Assembly: GCA_041747435.1 (NCBI GenBank)
Contig: JBGTFE010000136.1
Location: forward strand, 1-64,000
Length of the DNA stretch: 64,000 bases
Source: JBGTFE01 sp041747435
GTDB lineage: Bacteria; Acidobacteriota; Blastocatellia; Pyrinomonadales; Pyrinomonadaceae
Reading direction: 5' to 3'
The notes beneath the pieces are model-generated. The model worked only from the letters and a program-made list of their open reading frames with translations. It was not told the DNA's origin and made no database searches. How positions within the stretch are numbered: the stretch's first letter is position 1; each line of letters begins with the position of its first letter. Position numbers and translations under genes: made by a program. Shown piece after piece: positions 1 to 7,660 of the stretch.

Positions 1-854
1 GCGGCGAGCGATGCCGCGCCTGCGCCTTCGACGACGAGCCGGTTATTCTGCACGCAAACATATATCGCGCGCGCGATCTCGTCTTCGCTGACCTCGACGA
101 CTTCATCGACAAATTCTTTTATGATCGGAAGCGTAACTTCGCCCGGAGTTTTTACGGCGATGCCGTCCGCGATCGTCTTTGTTATCTCGACGACTACGGG
201 TTTTCCGGCTGCGAGCGAAGGCTTTGCCGCTGCCGCGTTTTCAGCCTGAACGCCGACGATCCGAATACCGGGTTTGAGGCTTTTTGCCGCGATGGCAACG
301 CCGGAAATAAGCCCGCCGCCGCCGATCGGAACAACGATAACCGAAGTTTCGGGCGAATCTTCGAGAATTTCCAAACCGAGAGTTCCCTGCCCGGCGATTA
401 CCTTTTCATCGTTAAAAGCATGAACGTATGTATAGCCGTGTTTTTCTTCGAGGGTTTTTGAATACGCAAAAGCTTCTTCAAAGGTCGAGCCGTATCGTGG
501 AGCTTCGGCGCCAAAACCTTCGGTCGCCGTGATCTTCGTCAGCGGCGCGTTTTTCGGTAAGACGATCGTCGCTTTTATATCGTGCATCCGCGCCGCGAGC
601 GCAACGCCTTGTGCGTGATTTCCAGCGGAAGCCGCGATCACGCCGCGCGATTTTTCTTCCGCGGTCAATTGATGAATTTTGTTATATGCGCCGCGAATCT
701 TAAACGAACCGCTTTTTTGCAGACATTCGGCTTTGAGAAGCGCCTTGGCGCCGATCTCGCGCGAAAGTTTGCCGTCTGCAACCAGCGGTGTGCGGATGAT
801 CACGTCTTTTAAGAGGGTTTGAGCTTCGCGGATGTCGGAAAGGGTTACCGTCAT
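1..854 (-). CDS. ilvA: Threonine ammonia-lyase (threonine dehydratase), 5' part only
   Basis: The first 284 codons of a PLP-dependent threonine ammonia-lyase, which converts threonine to 2-oxobutyrate plus ammonia. The gene runs off the left edge of the window. The ATG at 854-852 opens MTVTLSDIREAQ. The motif KSGSFKIRGA carries the PLP-binding lysine (about residue 56), SAGNHAQG is the phosphate/substrate loop, and VPIGGGGL is the glycine-rich PLP-phosphate loop. This fits the fold type II serine/threonine dehydratase family. Whether it is the biosynthetic form with a C-terminal ACT regulatory domain (IlvA) or the short catabolic form (TdcB) cannot be decided, because the C-terminus lies outside. 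It is divergent from the slipin gene across about 300 bp. Confidence 0.9.
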   Translation of the reverse strand, partial: MTVTLSDIREAQTLLKDVIIRTPLVADGKLSREIGAKALLKAECLQKSGSFKIRGAYNKIHQLTAEEKSRGVIAASAGNHAQGVALAARMHDIKATIVLPKNAPLTKITATEGFGAEAPRYGSTFEEAFAYSKTLEEKHGYTYVHAFNDEKVIAGQGTLGLEILEDSPETSVIVVPIGGGGLISGVAIAAKSLKPGIRIVGVQAENAAAAKPSLAAGKPVVVEITKTIADGIAVKTPGEVTLPIIKEFVDEVVEVSEDEIARAIYVCVQNNRLVVEGAGAASLA

Positions 855-1155
855 AATTTATTGAATTATAAGTGGAAACGAGCGATTAACCAAAATCGAT
901 GAAGGGAGAAAGACGCAAAAAGGCAATTGATATTATAAGGAATGACAACTGAAGTATGTATGCGGATAAAAGATAAGATAACGAAGCCTTTTTTGCGTCC
1001 ACTATAAGAAGTTGTAATATATTCGACGCCGAAAGCCGCCGAAAAGTTCCATTTTTTCCTGAATCGCCGATAAACGCGGAAGAATCGTGGAAATAGATGT
1101 CGAAAATTTCACGCAGATAATAAAAATAAGGTATATTTAAGCATCGGAGGAAAAT
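855..1155. other. Intergenic region between divergent ilvA and slipin genes
   Basis: About 300 bp without a convincing gene. It is AT-rich and must hold the promoters for both divergent neighbours. I see no strong canonical -35/-10 pair. The only clear signal is the GGAGG ribosome binding site about 7 bases before the slipin ATG. A reading frame crossing it on the minus strand continues antisense into the slipin gene and is not credible. Confidence 0.5.
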
Positions 1156-2175
1156 ATGGATTTTTTGGGTTTGGGTTTTCTGTTCTTTTTGGGTTTTCTC
1201 GGCATCGCGCTGTTGATAATTCTTGCGAAGACGATAAAGATCGTGCCGCAATCGAGCGTTTTGCTGATTGAAAGGCTTGGTAAGTTTCATCGAGTGGCGG
1301 CAAGCGGTCTGAATATCATCGTACCGTTTTTCGAAGCGCCGCGTACCGTTTATTGGTCCGGAATGCGTCCCGGCGCGACGTTCATCGATCTGCGCGAGCA
1401 GTTTATCGATATGCCGCCGCAGCCCGTGATTACGCGCGATAACGTGACGATCAACGTCGATTCCGTCGTTTACTGGCAGATCACCGACCCGATAAAAGCG
1501 GTTTACGAGGTCGCGGATCTCGTCGGCGCGATCGTGCAATTGACGATCACCGGAATGCGCTCGGTTATGGGCGAAATGGACCTCGATCACACGCTTTCAA
1601 ACCGCGACCAGATCAACGCCAAGCTTCGAATAATTCTCGATGAGGCGACCGATAAATGGGGCGTGAAAGTAACCCGCGTTGACGTCAAGAACATCAATCC
1701 GCCGGAAGACGTGCGCATCACGATGGAAAAACAAATGACTGCCGAACGCAACCGCCGCGCTTTGATCTTAACGGCGGAAGGCGATCGGCAAGCCGCGATC
1801 ACACGCGCCGAAGGTGAAAAACAGGCGGCGATCACGCGCTCCGAGGGAATGAAGGAATCGGCAATTCTCGAAGCCGAAGGCGCGGCGCAGGCAAGGCTTC
1901 GCTCCGCGCAGGCAGAAGGACAGGCGATCGCGCAGATCGCGCAAACGATCGGCGATTCGGCGCAAACCGCGCAATATTTGATAACGGCGCGCTATATCGA
2001 ATCGCTTCGCGACATGGCTCGGACGCAAAATTCGAAGGTAATATTTATGCCGGTTGAAACAGCGAGCATGCTATCGAGCGTCGGCGCTCTCAAGGAAGTT
2101 TTTGCGGAAACGGGTGAAAAAGACGAGAAAAAACAAATGAATCCGCCGCGTTCGCCGCGTGAATTAGGAAAATAA
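1156..2175 (+). CDS. SPFH/Band 7 membrane protein, slipin (stomatin-like)
   Basis: A 339-residue stomatin/slipin-type protein. It has an N-terminal membrane segment (about residues 2-25, very Phe/Leu-rich), then an SPFH/PHB domain (about 26-200; typical motifs SVLLIERLGKFHR, DVKNINPP and QMTAERNRRA). A Glu/Ala-rich coiled-coil tail follows with repeated AEG-x-x-QAAI units (about 205-265), and the C-terminus is charged. Family members form large membrane-anchored oligomeric rings that scaffold membrane microdomains or regulate proteases. The partner NfeD-type protein often found next to slipins is not present here. The start is fixed by GGAGG upstream of the ATG. It is monocistronic or paired with the following exported peroxidase (39-bp gap). 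Confidence 0.9.
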   Translation: MDFLGLGFLFFLGFLGIALLIILAKTIKIVPQSSVLLIERLGKFHRVAASGLNIIVPFFEAPRTVYWSGMRPGATFIDLREQFIDMPPQPVITRDNVTINVDSVVYWQITDPIKAVYEVADLVGAIVQLTITGMRSVMGEMDLDHTLSNRDQINAKLRIILDEATDKWGVKVTRVDVKNINPPEDVRITMEKQMTAERNRRALILTAEGDRQAAITRAEGEKQAAITRSEGMKESAILEAEGAAQARLRSAQAEGQAIAQIAQTIGDSAQTAQYLITARYIESLRDMARTQNSKVIFMPVETASMLSSVGALKEVFAETGEKDEKKQMNPPRSPRELGK

Positions 2176-2214
2176 CGGAGCGCCGCAAGCTGCCGGCGTT
2201 CCAAAGGAGCAATT

Positions 2215-2787
2215 ATGAAACGAAATTTGATTTTCTCGCTTTTGGTTTTATGTGTTTTTGCCGGATTGAATTTTCTATCGGCATCGGCAAAAACCGCGCC
2301 GATCTATAAATTCAAGATGAAAGACATCGACGGCAACGACGTAAAACTTAAGAAATTCAAGGGCGACGTTTTGCTGGTCGTCAACGTCGCGAGCAAATGC
2401 GGATACACGCCGCAATACGAAGGTTTGCAGGCGATCTATGAAAAATACAAGGCGCAGGGATTTGAGATCCTCGGCTTCCCCGCAAATAATTTCGGCGCGC
2501 AAGAACCCGGAACCGAAGCCGAAATCAAGGAATTTTGCGAATCGAAATATAAGGTCACGTTCCCGATGTTCGCGAAAATTTCTGTCAAAGGCGACGACAT
2601 CGATCCGCTTTACCAATTTTTGACGAGCAAGGAAACGAATCCCGATTTTGCCGGCGATATTTCCTGGAATTTCAATAAGTTTCTCGTCGACCGCAAAGGC
2701 AATATCGTTGCGCGTTTTTCGTCAAAAGATACGCCGCAAAACGAAAAAGTAACCGGGGCGATCGAGAAATATTTGAAGGACAAATAA
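2215..2787 (+). CDS. Exported glutathione peroxidase-family thiol peroxidase
   Basis: A 190-residue glutathione peroxidase-fold protein with a cleavable signal peptide (about residues 1-25, ASA-KT), so it acts outside the cytoplasm. The peroxidatic cysteine is Cys62 (NVASKCG; Cys instead of selenocysteine). The rest of the tetrad is Gln96, Trp151 and Asn152 (SWNFNKF). Cys108 (EFCES) sits where thioredoxin-dependent members carry the resolving cysteine, so the likely reductant is a thioredoxin-like protein rather than glutathione. The second cysteine common in FPCNQF is Ala90 here. It reduces H2O2 or lipid peroxides. The ribosome binding site AAGGAG lies before the ATG. Most family members are cytosolic, so the signal peptide is a feature worth noting. 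Confidence 0.9.
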   Translation: MKRNLIFSLLVLCVFAGLNFLSASAKTAPIYKFKMKDIDGNDVKLKKFKGDVLLVVNVASKCGYTPQYEGLQAIYEKYKAQGFEILGFPANNFGAQEPGTEAEIKEFCESKYKVTFPMFAKISVKGDDIDPLYQFLTSKETNPDFAGDISWNFNKFLVDRKGNIVARFSSKDTPQNEKVTGAIEKYLKDK

Positions 2788-2795
2788 AAAAAATA

Positions 2796-2872
2796 GCCCG
2801 CAAATAAAAGCGAAAAAGTACGAAAACTAAATTCCTTTATTTTTTTCCCGTCATTTCGCGCTATTCGCGGGC
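2796..2872. terminator. Inverted repeat between convergent genes, possible bidirectional terminator
   Basis: An 11-bp arm GCCCGCAAATA at 2796-2806 pairs, with one mismatch, with TATTCGCGGGC at 2862-2872. The second arm overlaps the 3' end of thpR. The loop is long (about 55 bases, AT-rich with a poly-T stretch), so this is a weak terminator candidate for the convergent peroxidase and thpR genes. Confidence 0.3.
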
Positions 2873-3433
2873 AAATTTGTGTTTTGAAACGACTGAATAG
2901 ATCGAACCTTTCGGCTGAAACGTGCTTTCGTAAGTAACAATTTCGGAAACTTTAAATTCAATCGGCTCGAATGCGTTTTCAACATGTTTTCGCGCAAGTT
3001 GTTTTGATTTATGCGGCTCACGCAAACGCGCGATCGTCAAATGCGCGTTAAATTTTCTCTTTTCGCGTCTAAAACCGATTCGCTCGCATTTGATCTCAAG
3101 CAGCTCGCTTATTTTCGACAAACTATTTGTTTCATCATTTACGCCCAGCCAAAGAATTCTCGGATTTCGCGGGTTTGGAAAAACTCCGGTTCCCGAAATC
3201 TGCAATTTGAATGGCTTAAATTTCGCGGTCGTTTTTTCGACGATTTCGATCAATTCGTTTAGTTGCTTTTCACCTGTATCCCCGAGAAACTTTAAGGTTA
3301 AGTGCAGCTTTTCCGGTTTTTCCCAACCGATTCGCAGATCAACAAATTCGCGCCGTAAAGCTTGTGCGTAATCGGAAACCTGCCGCCGCGCTTCCTCGGA
3401 AATTGCAACCGCGATAAAGATTCGTTTTTTCAC
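2861..3433 (-). CDS. thpR: RNA 2',3'-cyclic phosphodiesterase (2H family, LigT/ThpR)
   Basis: A 190-residue 2H phosphoesterase. The two signature HxTx motifs are HLTL at 44-47 and HLTI at 131-134, with normal spacing, so the active site is complete. The family hydrolyses RNA 2',3'-cyclic phosphate ends to 2'-phosphate and can join tRNA halves with a 2'-5' bond in vitro. The start codon is GTG (3433-3431). The gene is convergent with the peroxidase and divergent from mltG, with only 96 bp between the two starts. Confidence 0.92.
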   Translation of the reverse strand: MKKRIFIAVAISEEARRQVSDYAQALRREFVDLRIGWEKPEKLHLTLKFLGDTGEKQLNELIEIVEKTTAKFKPFKLQISGTGVFPNPRNPRILWLGVNDETNSLSKISELLEIKCERIGFRREKRKFNAHLTIARLREPHKSKQLARKHVENAFEPIEFKVSEIVTYESTFQPKGSIYSVVSKHKFARE

Positions 3434-3529
3434 AGTTCTAATTTTCCCGCAAAGCCGTCAAGTGCGCAAAGAAAATTCGCGGGCTGTGCGCCTTTGCGAG
3501 AAACCATCGCCGTTGTTAAAATTTGCTCA

Positions 3530-4597
3530 ATGACCGTGTTGCGGATTTTACTCACCATTTTTATTATTTCGATTCTCGCGCTTGCCGGCGTTTCGTATTG
3601 GATCTACGCCGCGATGACTGCGCCGCACCAGCACGAAAAAGCGGGCAAGATAATACAAATTCGAAAAGGCGCGACGCCGAACGAAGTAATTGACCAGCTT
3701 TCGACGGAAAACATAATCGCCGGCGCGCTCGCCGTGCGCGTTTATCTCCGCACATTTGGCGACGCAAGTAAGATCCAAGCCGGCGATTATCAATTTAACT
3801 CGCCGATCACGCCGCTTCAGGTTTTGAAAGAGCTCGAAAGCGGCGAAGAAAACGTGGTGAAACTGACAATTCCCGAAGGCTTCACGCGCTTCGACATTGC
3901 AAAACGCCTAGCCGAAAAGTTTCCGCAAAATCCGCCGATGGACGATAAAGCGATTCTTTATTTTATGGACGATGTTAGCCTCGTCAAAGATTTCGATCCT
4001 TTGGCAAAAAACCTCGAAGGTTATATGTATCCGAGCACTTACAGCTTTCCGAAGGAAACAAAGCCGCAGGAAATTATCAAGCGTCTGGTTGAGCAATTTC
4101 GGAAAGTTTGGAAGCCGGAATGGAACGACAGAGCAAAACAACTCGGCAAAACTCCGCGCGAGATCGTAACTCTCGCGTCCTTGATCGAAACCGAATCGGG
4201 CGTTGAATCGGAGCGACCGATCGTCTCTTCGGTGATCTATAATCGCCTGGCGAAAAATATTCCGCTTGGAATCGATATGACCTTTATTTACGTCGCAAAA
4301 ATGCAAAACCGCTGGGACGGAACGGTGAACAAAAGCGATGTCGAGGTCGATTCGCCGTACAACACGCGTCGCTACGGCGGAATTCCGCCGGGACCGATCT
4401 CGTCCGTTTCGGAAAGCGCAATAAATGCGGCGCTGAATCCGGCAAATACGAATTATCTTTACTACGTTCGAAACGTTCAGAAAAACGACGGATCGCATCA
4501 TTTTTATTCGTCAGCGGCAGAATTTGAAAAAGGCAAAGCCGAATATCAAAGATGGCTCGAAGAAGAAAGAAAGTTGAAAAGGGCGAATGAACGATAA
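3530..4597 (+). CDS. mltG: Endolytic murein transglycosylase MltG (YceG-like)
   Basis: A 355-residue inner-membrane lytic transglycosylase that cuts nascent peptidoglycan strands. It has one N-terminal membrane segment (about 5-26), a LysM-like region (IIQIRKGATPNEVIDQL) and the YceG catalytic domain. SLIETESG contains the catalytic glutamate, Glu220, matching the conserved Glu of the E. coli enzyme, and YNRL and the later PIS motif follow. I start it at the ATG 3530, just before the hydrophobic helix. The longer open frame back to 3362 is antisense to thpR and adds 56 residues that look unlike any MltG. In many genomes mltG precedes yqgF or tmk; here it is followed by a palindromic repeat and a HAD phosphatase. 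Confidence 0.92.
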   Translation: MTVLRILLTIFIISILALAGVSYWIYAAMTAPHQHEKAGKIIQIRKGATPNEVIDQLSTENIIAGALAVRVYLRTFGDASKIQAGDYQFNSPITPLQVLKELESGEENVVKLTIPEGFTRFDIAKRLAEKFPQNPPMDDKAILYFMDDVSLVKDFDPLAKNLEGYMYPSTYSFPKETKPQEIIKRLVEQFRKVWKPEWNDRAKQLGKTPREIVTLASLIETESGVESERPIVSSVIYNRLAKNIPLGIDMTFIYVAKMQNRWDGTVNKSDVEVDSPYNTRRYGGIPPGPISSVSESAINAALNPANTNYLYYVRNVQKNDGSHHFYSSAAEFEKGKAEYQRWLEEERKLKRANER

Positions 4598-4603
4598 TGC
4601 ATT

Positions 4604-4723
4604 AAAAATTCCTCTCCTTTCGAAAGAGGGGTGCGGCTCTAGCCGCGGGGTGGTTGACACCGTGATACTATTTGACCACCCCGTCGCTTCGCGCCACCCC
4701 TCCTAATACAGGAGGGGAGTTTT
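4604..4723. repeat. Palindromic element, copy A (about 120 bp)
   Basis: Nested inverted repeat. The ends are small hairpins built on CTCCTTTCGAAAGAGG (left) and CCTCCTAATACAGGAGG (right). The core is a perfect 9-bp stem, CGGGGTGGT with ACCACCCCG. It is flanked by A-rich left and T-rich right edges. The same architecture recurs at 6620-6743, 7521-7646 and, inside acnA, at 37226-37350. On the minus strand this copy would encode NSPPVLGGVARSDGVV, almost identical to the peptide found in aconitase. It lies 6 bp after the mltG stop. Confidence 0.85.
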
Positions 4724-4743
4724 GGTACAAAATATGAACTCTA

Positions 4744-5616
4744 ATGATTAAACTTCTCGCGCTCGACCTCGACGGAACTCTGCTGAATTCAAGCGGTAAA
4801 ATTCCCGAAGCAAATAAACTCGCAATCAGAAAAGCCGAAGAAAAAGGCGTTTTGGTGACGATCGCAACCGGACGACGTTTTCGCGATGCGCGTCCGATCG
4901 GGTTGGAATTGGAAGTAAACGCGCCTTTGATAACGCACAACGGCGCGCTTTTGAAATATGCGGACAATCTGGAAACGGTCGCAGTTTCTTTGCTCGCAAA
5001 CGAAACAATTTCGCAAATTCTTCGCGTCGGGCGAGATTTTGGCGCGGACGCGATGCTAAGCTGCGATCCGCAAGGTAAAGGAACTTTGCTTTACGACCGC
5101 ATTTCCGACGAAAATCTTCCGCTTCAAAAATATATAAAATGGTCGCGCACAGTCCACGGCGACGAAGCCGAAAAAGCCGTTCGACACGTTGAATCGCTCG
5201 AGGAAGTTTTGGACGACATCGAAACCGTCCACGTTTCATTTTCCGGAAAGTGCGAACCGATGGCACATCTTGAAATGGTCTTGAAAACCGAGCTTGAATC
5301 TATCGCAACGGTTTTGACAACGGTTTATCCGCCGAAAGATTTTACCCTGATCGACGTGCTCCCGCCGGACGCTTCGAAAGGGATCGGCGTTGAAAAACTC
5401 GCCTTATTTAATGGATTAAAACCGGAAAACGTGATGACGATGGGCGATAATTTTAACGATCTTGCAATGCTCGAATTCGCGGGAACGCCGGTCGTAATGG
5501 GAAACGCAGACCCAAGTTTGCTCGAGAGGCGAGAATTTTATACAACTTTAAGTAACGATGAAAACGGCGTTGCAGCCGCGATCGAAAAATTTATTTTGGG
5601 AGAAATTAATGGCTAA
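4744..5616 (+). CDS. HAD-superfamily phosphatase, Cof-type (subfamily IIB)
   Basis: A 290-residue Cof/YidA-like HAD hydrolase. Motif I is LDLDGTLL (nucleophile Asp8, general acid Asp10), motif II is in TIATGR, the lysine of motif III is in DASKGIG, and motif IV is MGDNFNDLAML. The large IIB cap lies between motifs II and III. These enzymes dephosphorylate small phosphosugars and similar metabolites; the substrate cannot be read from sequence. Its last codons overlap the start of the downstream cyclophilin by 8 bases, implying translational coupling. Confidence 0.9.
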   Translation: MIKLLALDLDGTLLNSSGKIPEANKLAIRKAEEKGVLVTIATGRRFRDARPIGLELEVNAPLITHNGALLKYADNLETVAVSLLANETISQILRVGRDFGADAMLSCDPQGKGTLLYDRISDENLPLQKYIKWSRTVHGDEAEKAVRHVESLEEVLDDIETVHVSFSGKCEPMAHLEMVLKTELESIATVLTTVYPPKDFTLIDVLPPDASKGIGVEKLALFNGLKPENVMTMGDNFNDLAMLEFAGTPVVMGNADPSLLERREFYTTLSNDENGVAAAIEKFILGEING

Positions 5617-6094
5617 CAGAACGGCAGTTTTAGAAACGAACAAGGGCACGATAAAATTTGAATTATTGGAAGCGGACGCTCCGAAAACGACGGAAAATTT
5701 CCGTCTTCTCGCGGAAAAAGGTTATTACAATGGCGTGATCTTTCATCGCGTGATCAAAAATTTTATGATCCAGGGCGGCGATCCGCTCGGCGAAGGATAC
5801 GGCGGTGAATCGGCTTGGGGCGGAAAGTTTGACGACGAGATCGAGCGCAATTCGTGGCTTTATCAAGGCGCTTACAAAAAAGGAACGATCGCGATGGCGA
5901 ATTCCGGACCGAACACAAACGGCTCGCAATTTTTTATTATGCACATCGATTATCCGCTGCCGCCGAGCTATACAAAATTCGGACAGGTGACCGAAGGTCA
6001 GGACATCGTCGATGCAATAGCGGAAGTCGCGACGAACTCAAGCGACAAGCCGATCGAGCCTGTTGTGATGGAAAAAGTTTATATTGAAGAATAG
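5609..6094 (+). CDS. Peptidyl-prolyl cis-trans isomerase, cyclophilin type (cytoplasmic)
   Basis: A 161-residue single-domain cyclophilin without a signal peptide. Diagnostic segments: FHRVIKNFMIQGGDP (catalytic Arg and the Gln of the active site), MANSGPNTNGSQFF and KFGQV. It catalyses proline isomerisation during folding. I take the ATG at 5609, which has GGGAG upstream and gives MANRTAVLETNKG; the frame is open further upstream but only inside the HAD gene. A second cyclophilin, a predicted lipoprotein, follows two genes later, so the cell has paired cytoplasmic and envelope enzymes. Confidence 0.93.
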   Translation: MANRTAVLETNKGTIKFELLEADAPKTTENFRLLAEKGYYNGVIFHRVIKNFMIQGGDPLGEGYGGESAWGGKFDDEIERNSWLYQGAYKKGTIAMANSGPNTNGSQFFIMHIDYPLPPSYTKFGQVTEGQDIVDAIAEVATNSSDKPIEPVVMEKVYIEE

Positions 6095-6166
6095 TGATCG
6101 GGGACGAGGGACAAGGGACGAGATACAAAATATTCCCTTGTCACTCATCGCTCTTCACTAGTCACT
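6095..6166. repeat. Intergenic imperfect inverted repeat
   Basis: A short spacer between the cyclophilin and dtd. It is built from GGGACGAGGGACAAGGGA on the left and TCCCTTGTCACTC plus TTCACTAGTCACTA on the right, so the GGGACAAGGGA part can pair with TCCCTTGTC. A similar purine/pyrimidine-biased spacer (GGGACGAGTGATGAGGGA followed by TTTTCAC repeats) occurs at 47624-47698. It leaves no obvious Shine-Dalgarno for dtd. Confidence 0.5.
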
Positions 6167-6616
6167 ATGAGGGCAGTTATTCAAAGAGTTTCGCGCGCAA
6201 AAGTTTCGGTTGAAGGTGAAACGACCGGCGAGATAGGCAAAGGAATTTTGGTTTTGCTCGGAGTTTCGCGCGAAGATTCCGAAAAAGAAGCAGCTTATCT
6301 AGCGGAAAAAACGCTGAATCTTCGAATCTTCGAAGACGCGGAAGGCAAAATGAATCTTTCGCTGCTCGATATTGAAGGCGAATTGCTCGTCGTTTCTCAA
6401 TTCACGCTTTACGGCGACGCGCGAAAAGGTCGACGTCCTTCGTTCATTGATGCCGCCGCGCCCGAAAAAGCTAATGAGCTTTATTTGTGTTTTGTCGCGG
6501 AAGCGCGAAAGCAAATTACAAAGGTCGAAACCGGACGTTTTCAGGCGATGATGGACGTCGAGCTTGTAAACGACGGACCGGTAACGATTTTGATTGATAG
6601 CGAGAAGAATTTTTGA
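6167..6616 (+). CDS. dtd: D-aminoacyl-tRNA deacylase
   Basis: A 149-residue DTD enzyme. It removes D-amino acids (and mischarged glycine) from tRNA. The family signatures SQFTLYGD (about 84-91) and NDGPVT (about 137-142, the cross-subunit Gly-cisPro loop) are both present, and the length is normal. It is a cytoplasmic homodimer. The gene lies after a repeat-rich spacer and before palindromic element B. Start ATG as annotated gives the usual MRAVIQRV. Confidence 0.96.
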   Translation: MRAVIQRVSRAKVSVEGETTGEIGKGILVLLGVSREDSEKEAAYLAEKTLNLRIFEDAEGKMNLSLLDIEGELLVVSQFTLYGDARKGRRPSFIDAAAPEKANELYLCFVAEARKQITKVETGRFQAMMDVELVNDGPVTILIDSEKNF

Positions 6617-6619
6617 AAT

Positions 6620-6743
6620 AAAAACTCCCCTCCTTGGATAAGGAGGGGAAGCGTCCGAATGGACGCGGGGTGGGTTGAAACCGCCAGAAGTTACCACCCC
6701 GTCGCTTTGCGACGCCCCTTCCTTCAAAAGGAGGGGAGTTTTT
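6620..6743. repeat. Palindromic element, copy B (about 124 bp)
   Basis: Same architecture as copy A: left hairpin CTCCCCTCCTTGGATAAGG, core CGGGGTGGGT with ACCACCCCG, right hairpin CCTTCAAAAGGAGG and a terminal GGGAGTTTTT. It begins within four bases of the dtd stop and ends just before the lipoprotein cyclophilin. Confidence 0.85.
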
Positions 6744-6768
6744 GAATCGAATAACTAACAATAAATCT

Positions 6769-7398
6769 ATGATCAAGAAACTTTTATTAATTATCGCGAT
6801 ATTTTCCCTTTTATTTGCAATTTCTTGCGGCGACAAAAAAGCCTCGAACAAGTCCAAAACGTCGTCGAGCCCACAAGTCAAAACTGGCGTGGCACCGGTT
6901 GCAGACGACGAGATCGCCGTTATCGAAATGGAAGAACCGGCTTACGGCACGATCAAGATCGAACTTTATTCGAATATTGCGCCGAAAATGGTCGAGCGTT
7001 TTAAGACGTTGGCAAAAGAAGGGTTTTACAACGGCACGGCTTTTCACCGCACGAGCGGAATTGTCGTTCAGGGCGGCGACCCGCTTTCAAAGGATGATAT
7101 TCCGGAGAACGACGGCACCGGCGAATCCCACTTGCCGGATGTTCCCGCAGAGTTTTCCGATGTTCCGTTTGAGCGCGGAATTGTCGGCGCGGCGCGCAGC
7201 ACCGACCCGAATTCGGCAAATTGCCAATTTTATATCACGATGCAGCGATATCCGTCGTGGGACAAAAATTACACGGTTTTTGGTAAAGTCATAGACGGAA
7301 TGGGCAATGCCGATATGATCGCAACTGCGCCGAAAAATGGCGAAAAACCGATCAATCCGACGAAGATCAAAAGCATTACCTTTCAGCCGAAACAGTAA
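6769..7398 (+). CDS. Peptidyl-prolyl cis-trans isomerase, cyclophilin type, predicted lipoprotein
   Basis: A 209-residue cyclophilin with an export signal: MIKKLLLIIAIFSLLFAISC, where the Cys at residue 20 is a plausible lipidation site (A-I-S-C, a slightly atypical lipobox). A Lys/Ser-rich linker precedes the cyclophilin domain (about 50-205; FHRTSGIVVQGGDP, SANCQFYI, VFGKV). It probably folds proteins in the envelope. I use the ATG at 6769; an in-frame TTG at 6742 lies in the repeat element. The active-site phenylalanine/arginine pattern is diverged in places (the FMIQGG stretch reads IVVQGG), so activity may be low. The gene overlaps the promoter for the following tRNA. Confidence 0.9.
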   Translation: MIKKLLLIIAIFSLLFAISCGDKKASNKSKTSSSPQVKTGVAPVADDEIAVIEMEEPAYGTIKIELYSNIAPKMVERFKTLAKEGFYNGTAFHRTSGIVVQGGDPLSKDDIPENDGTGESHLPDVPAEFSDVPFERGIVGAARSTDPNSANCQFYITMQRYPSWDKNYTVFGKVIDGMGNADMIATAPKNGEKPINPTKIKSITFQPKQ

Positions 7399-7403
7399 AT
7401 TTT

Positions 7404-7412
7404 TGCTATAAT
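7404..7412 (+). promoter_or_regulatory. Extended -10 promoter for tRNA-Arg
   Basis: TGCTATAAT: a perfect TATAAT (7407-7412) preceded by TGN. It is 11 bases before the mature tRNA 5' end, directly after the cyclophilin stop. No good -35 box is visible, as is usual for extended -10 promoters. Confidence 0.7.
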
Positions 7413-7423
7413 TTTTTCGATAT

Positions 7424-7496
7424 GCTCGCGTAGCTCAGTGGATAGAGCGCTTCCCTCCGGAGGAAGAAGTCGCAGGTTCGACTCCTGCCGCGAGTA
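7424..7496 (+). tRNA. tRNA-Arg (anticodon CCG)
   Basis: A 73-nt cloverleaf. The acceptor GCTCGCG pairs with CGCGAGT (one G-T at the end), the D stem is GCTC/GAGC, and the anticodon stem CTTCC/GGAAG has loop CTCCGGA, giving anticodon CCG for codon CGG. The T stem is GCAGG/CCTGC with TTCGACT. The discriminator is A and CCA is not encoded. Confidence 0.95.
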
Positions 7497-7520
7497 TTTT
7501 TTCTAAGCGAACGATTTCTT

Positions 7521-7646
7521 AGAACTCCCCTTCTTGGAAAAGGAGGGGTGGCGCGTCAGCGCCGGGGTGGTTTGATTGCGGAAGGAACAACCACCCCGCG
7601 TCTTTTTTCAAGACGCTTCCCCTCCTTAGAAAGAAGGGGAGTTTTT
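7521..7646. repeat. Palindromic element, copy C (about 126 bp)
   Basis: Same family as copies A, B and D: left hairpin CTCCCCTTCTTGGAAAAGG, core CGGGGTGGTT with AACCACCCCG, and right end CCTCCTTAGAAAGAAGG followed by GGGAGTTTTT. The right inner arm (GCGTCTTTTTTCAAGACGC) differs from the other copies, so this one is more diverged. It lies between tRNA-Arg and the RNA methyltransferase. Confidence 0.8.
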
Positions 7647-7660
7647 ATTTTTATTTTCCT

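Noticed and set aside
886..1590. 234-codon frame on the minus strand
   Set aside because: Crosses the intergenic region and the slipin gene antisense; basic composition, no family.
3362..3529. N-terminal extension of mltG
   Set aside because: Would place 56 residues before the membrane helix, antisense to thpR; ATG 3530 fits the family.
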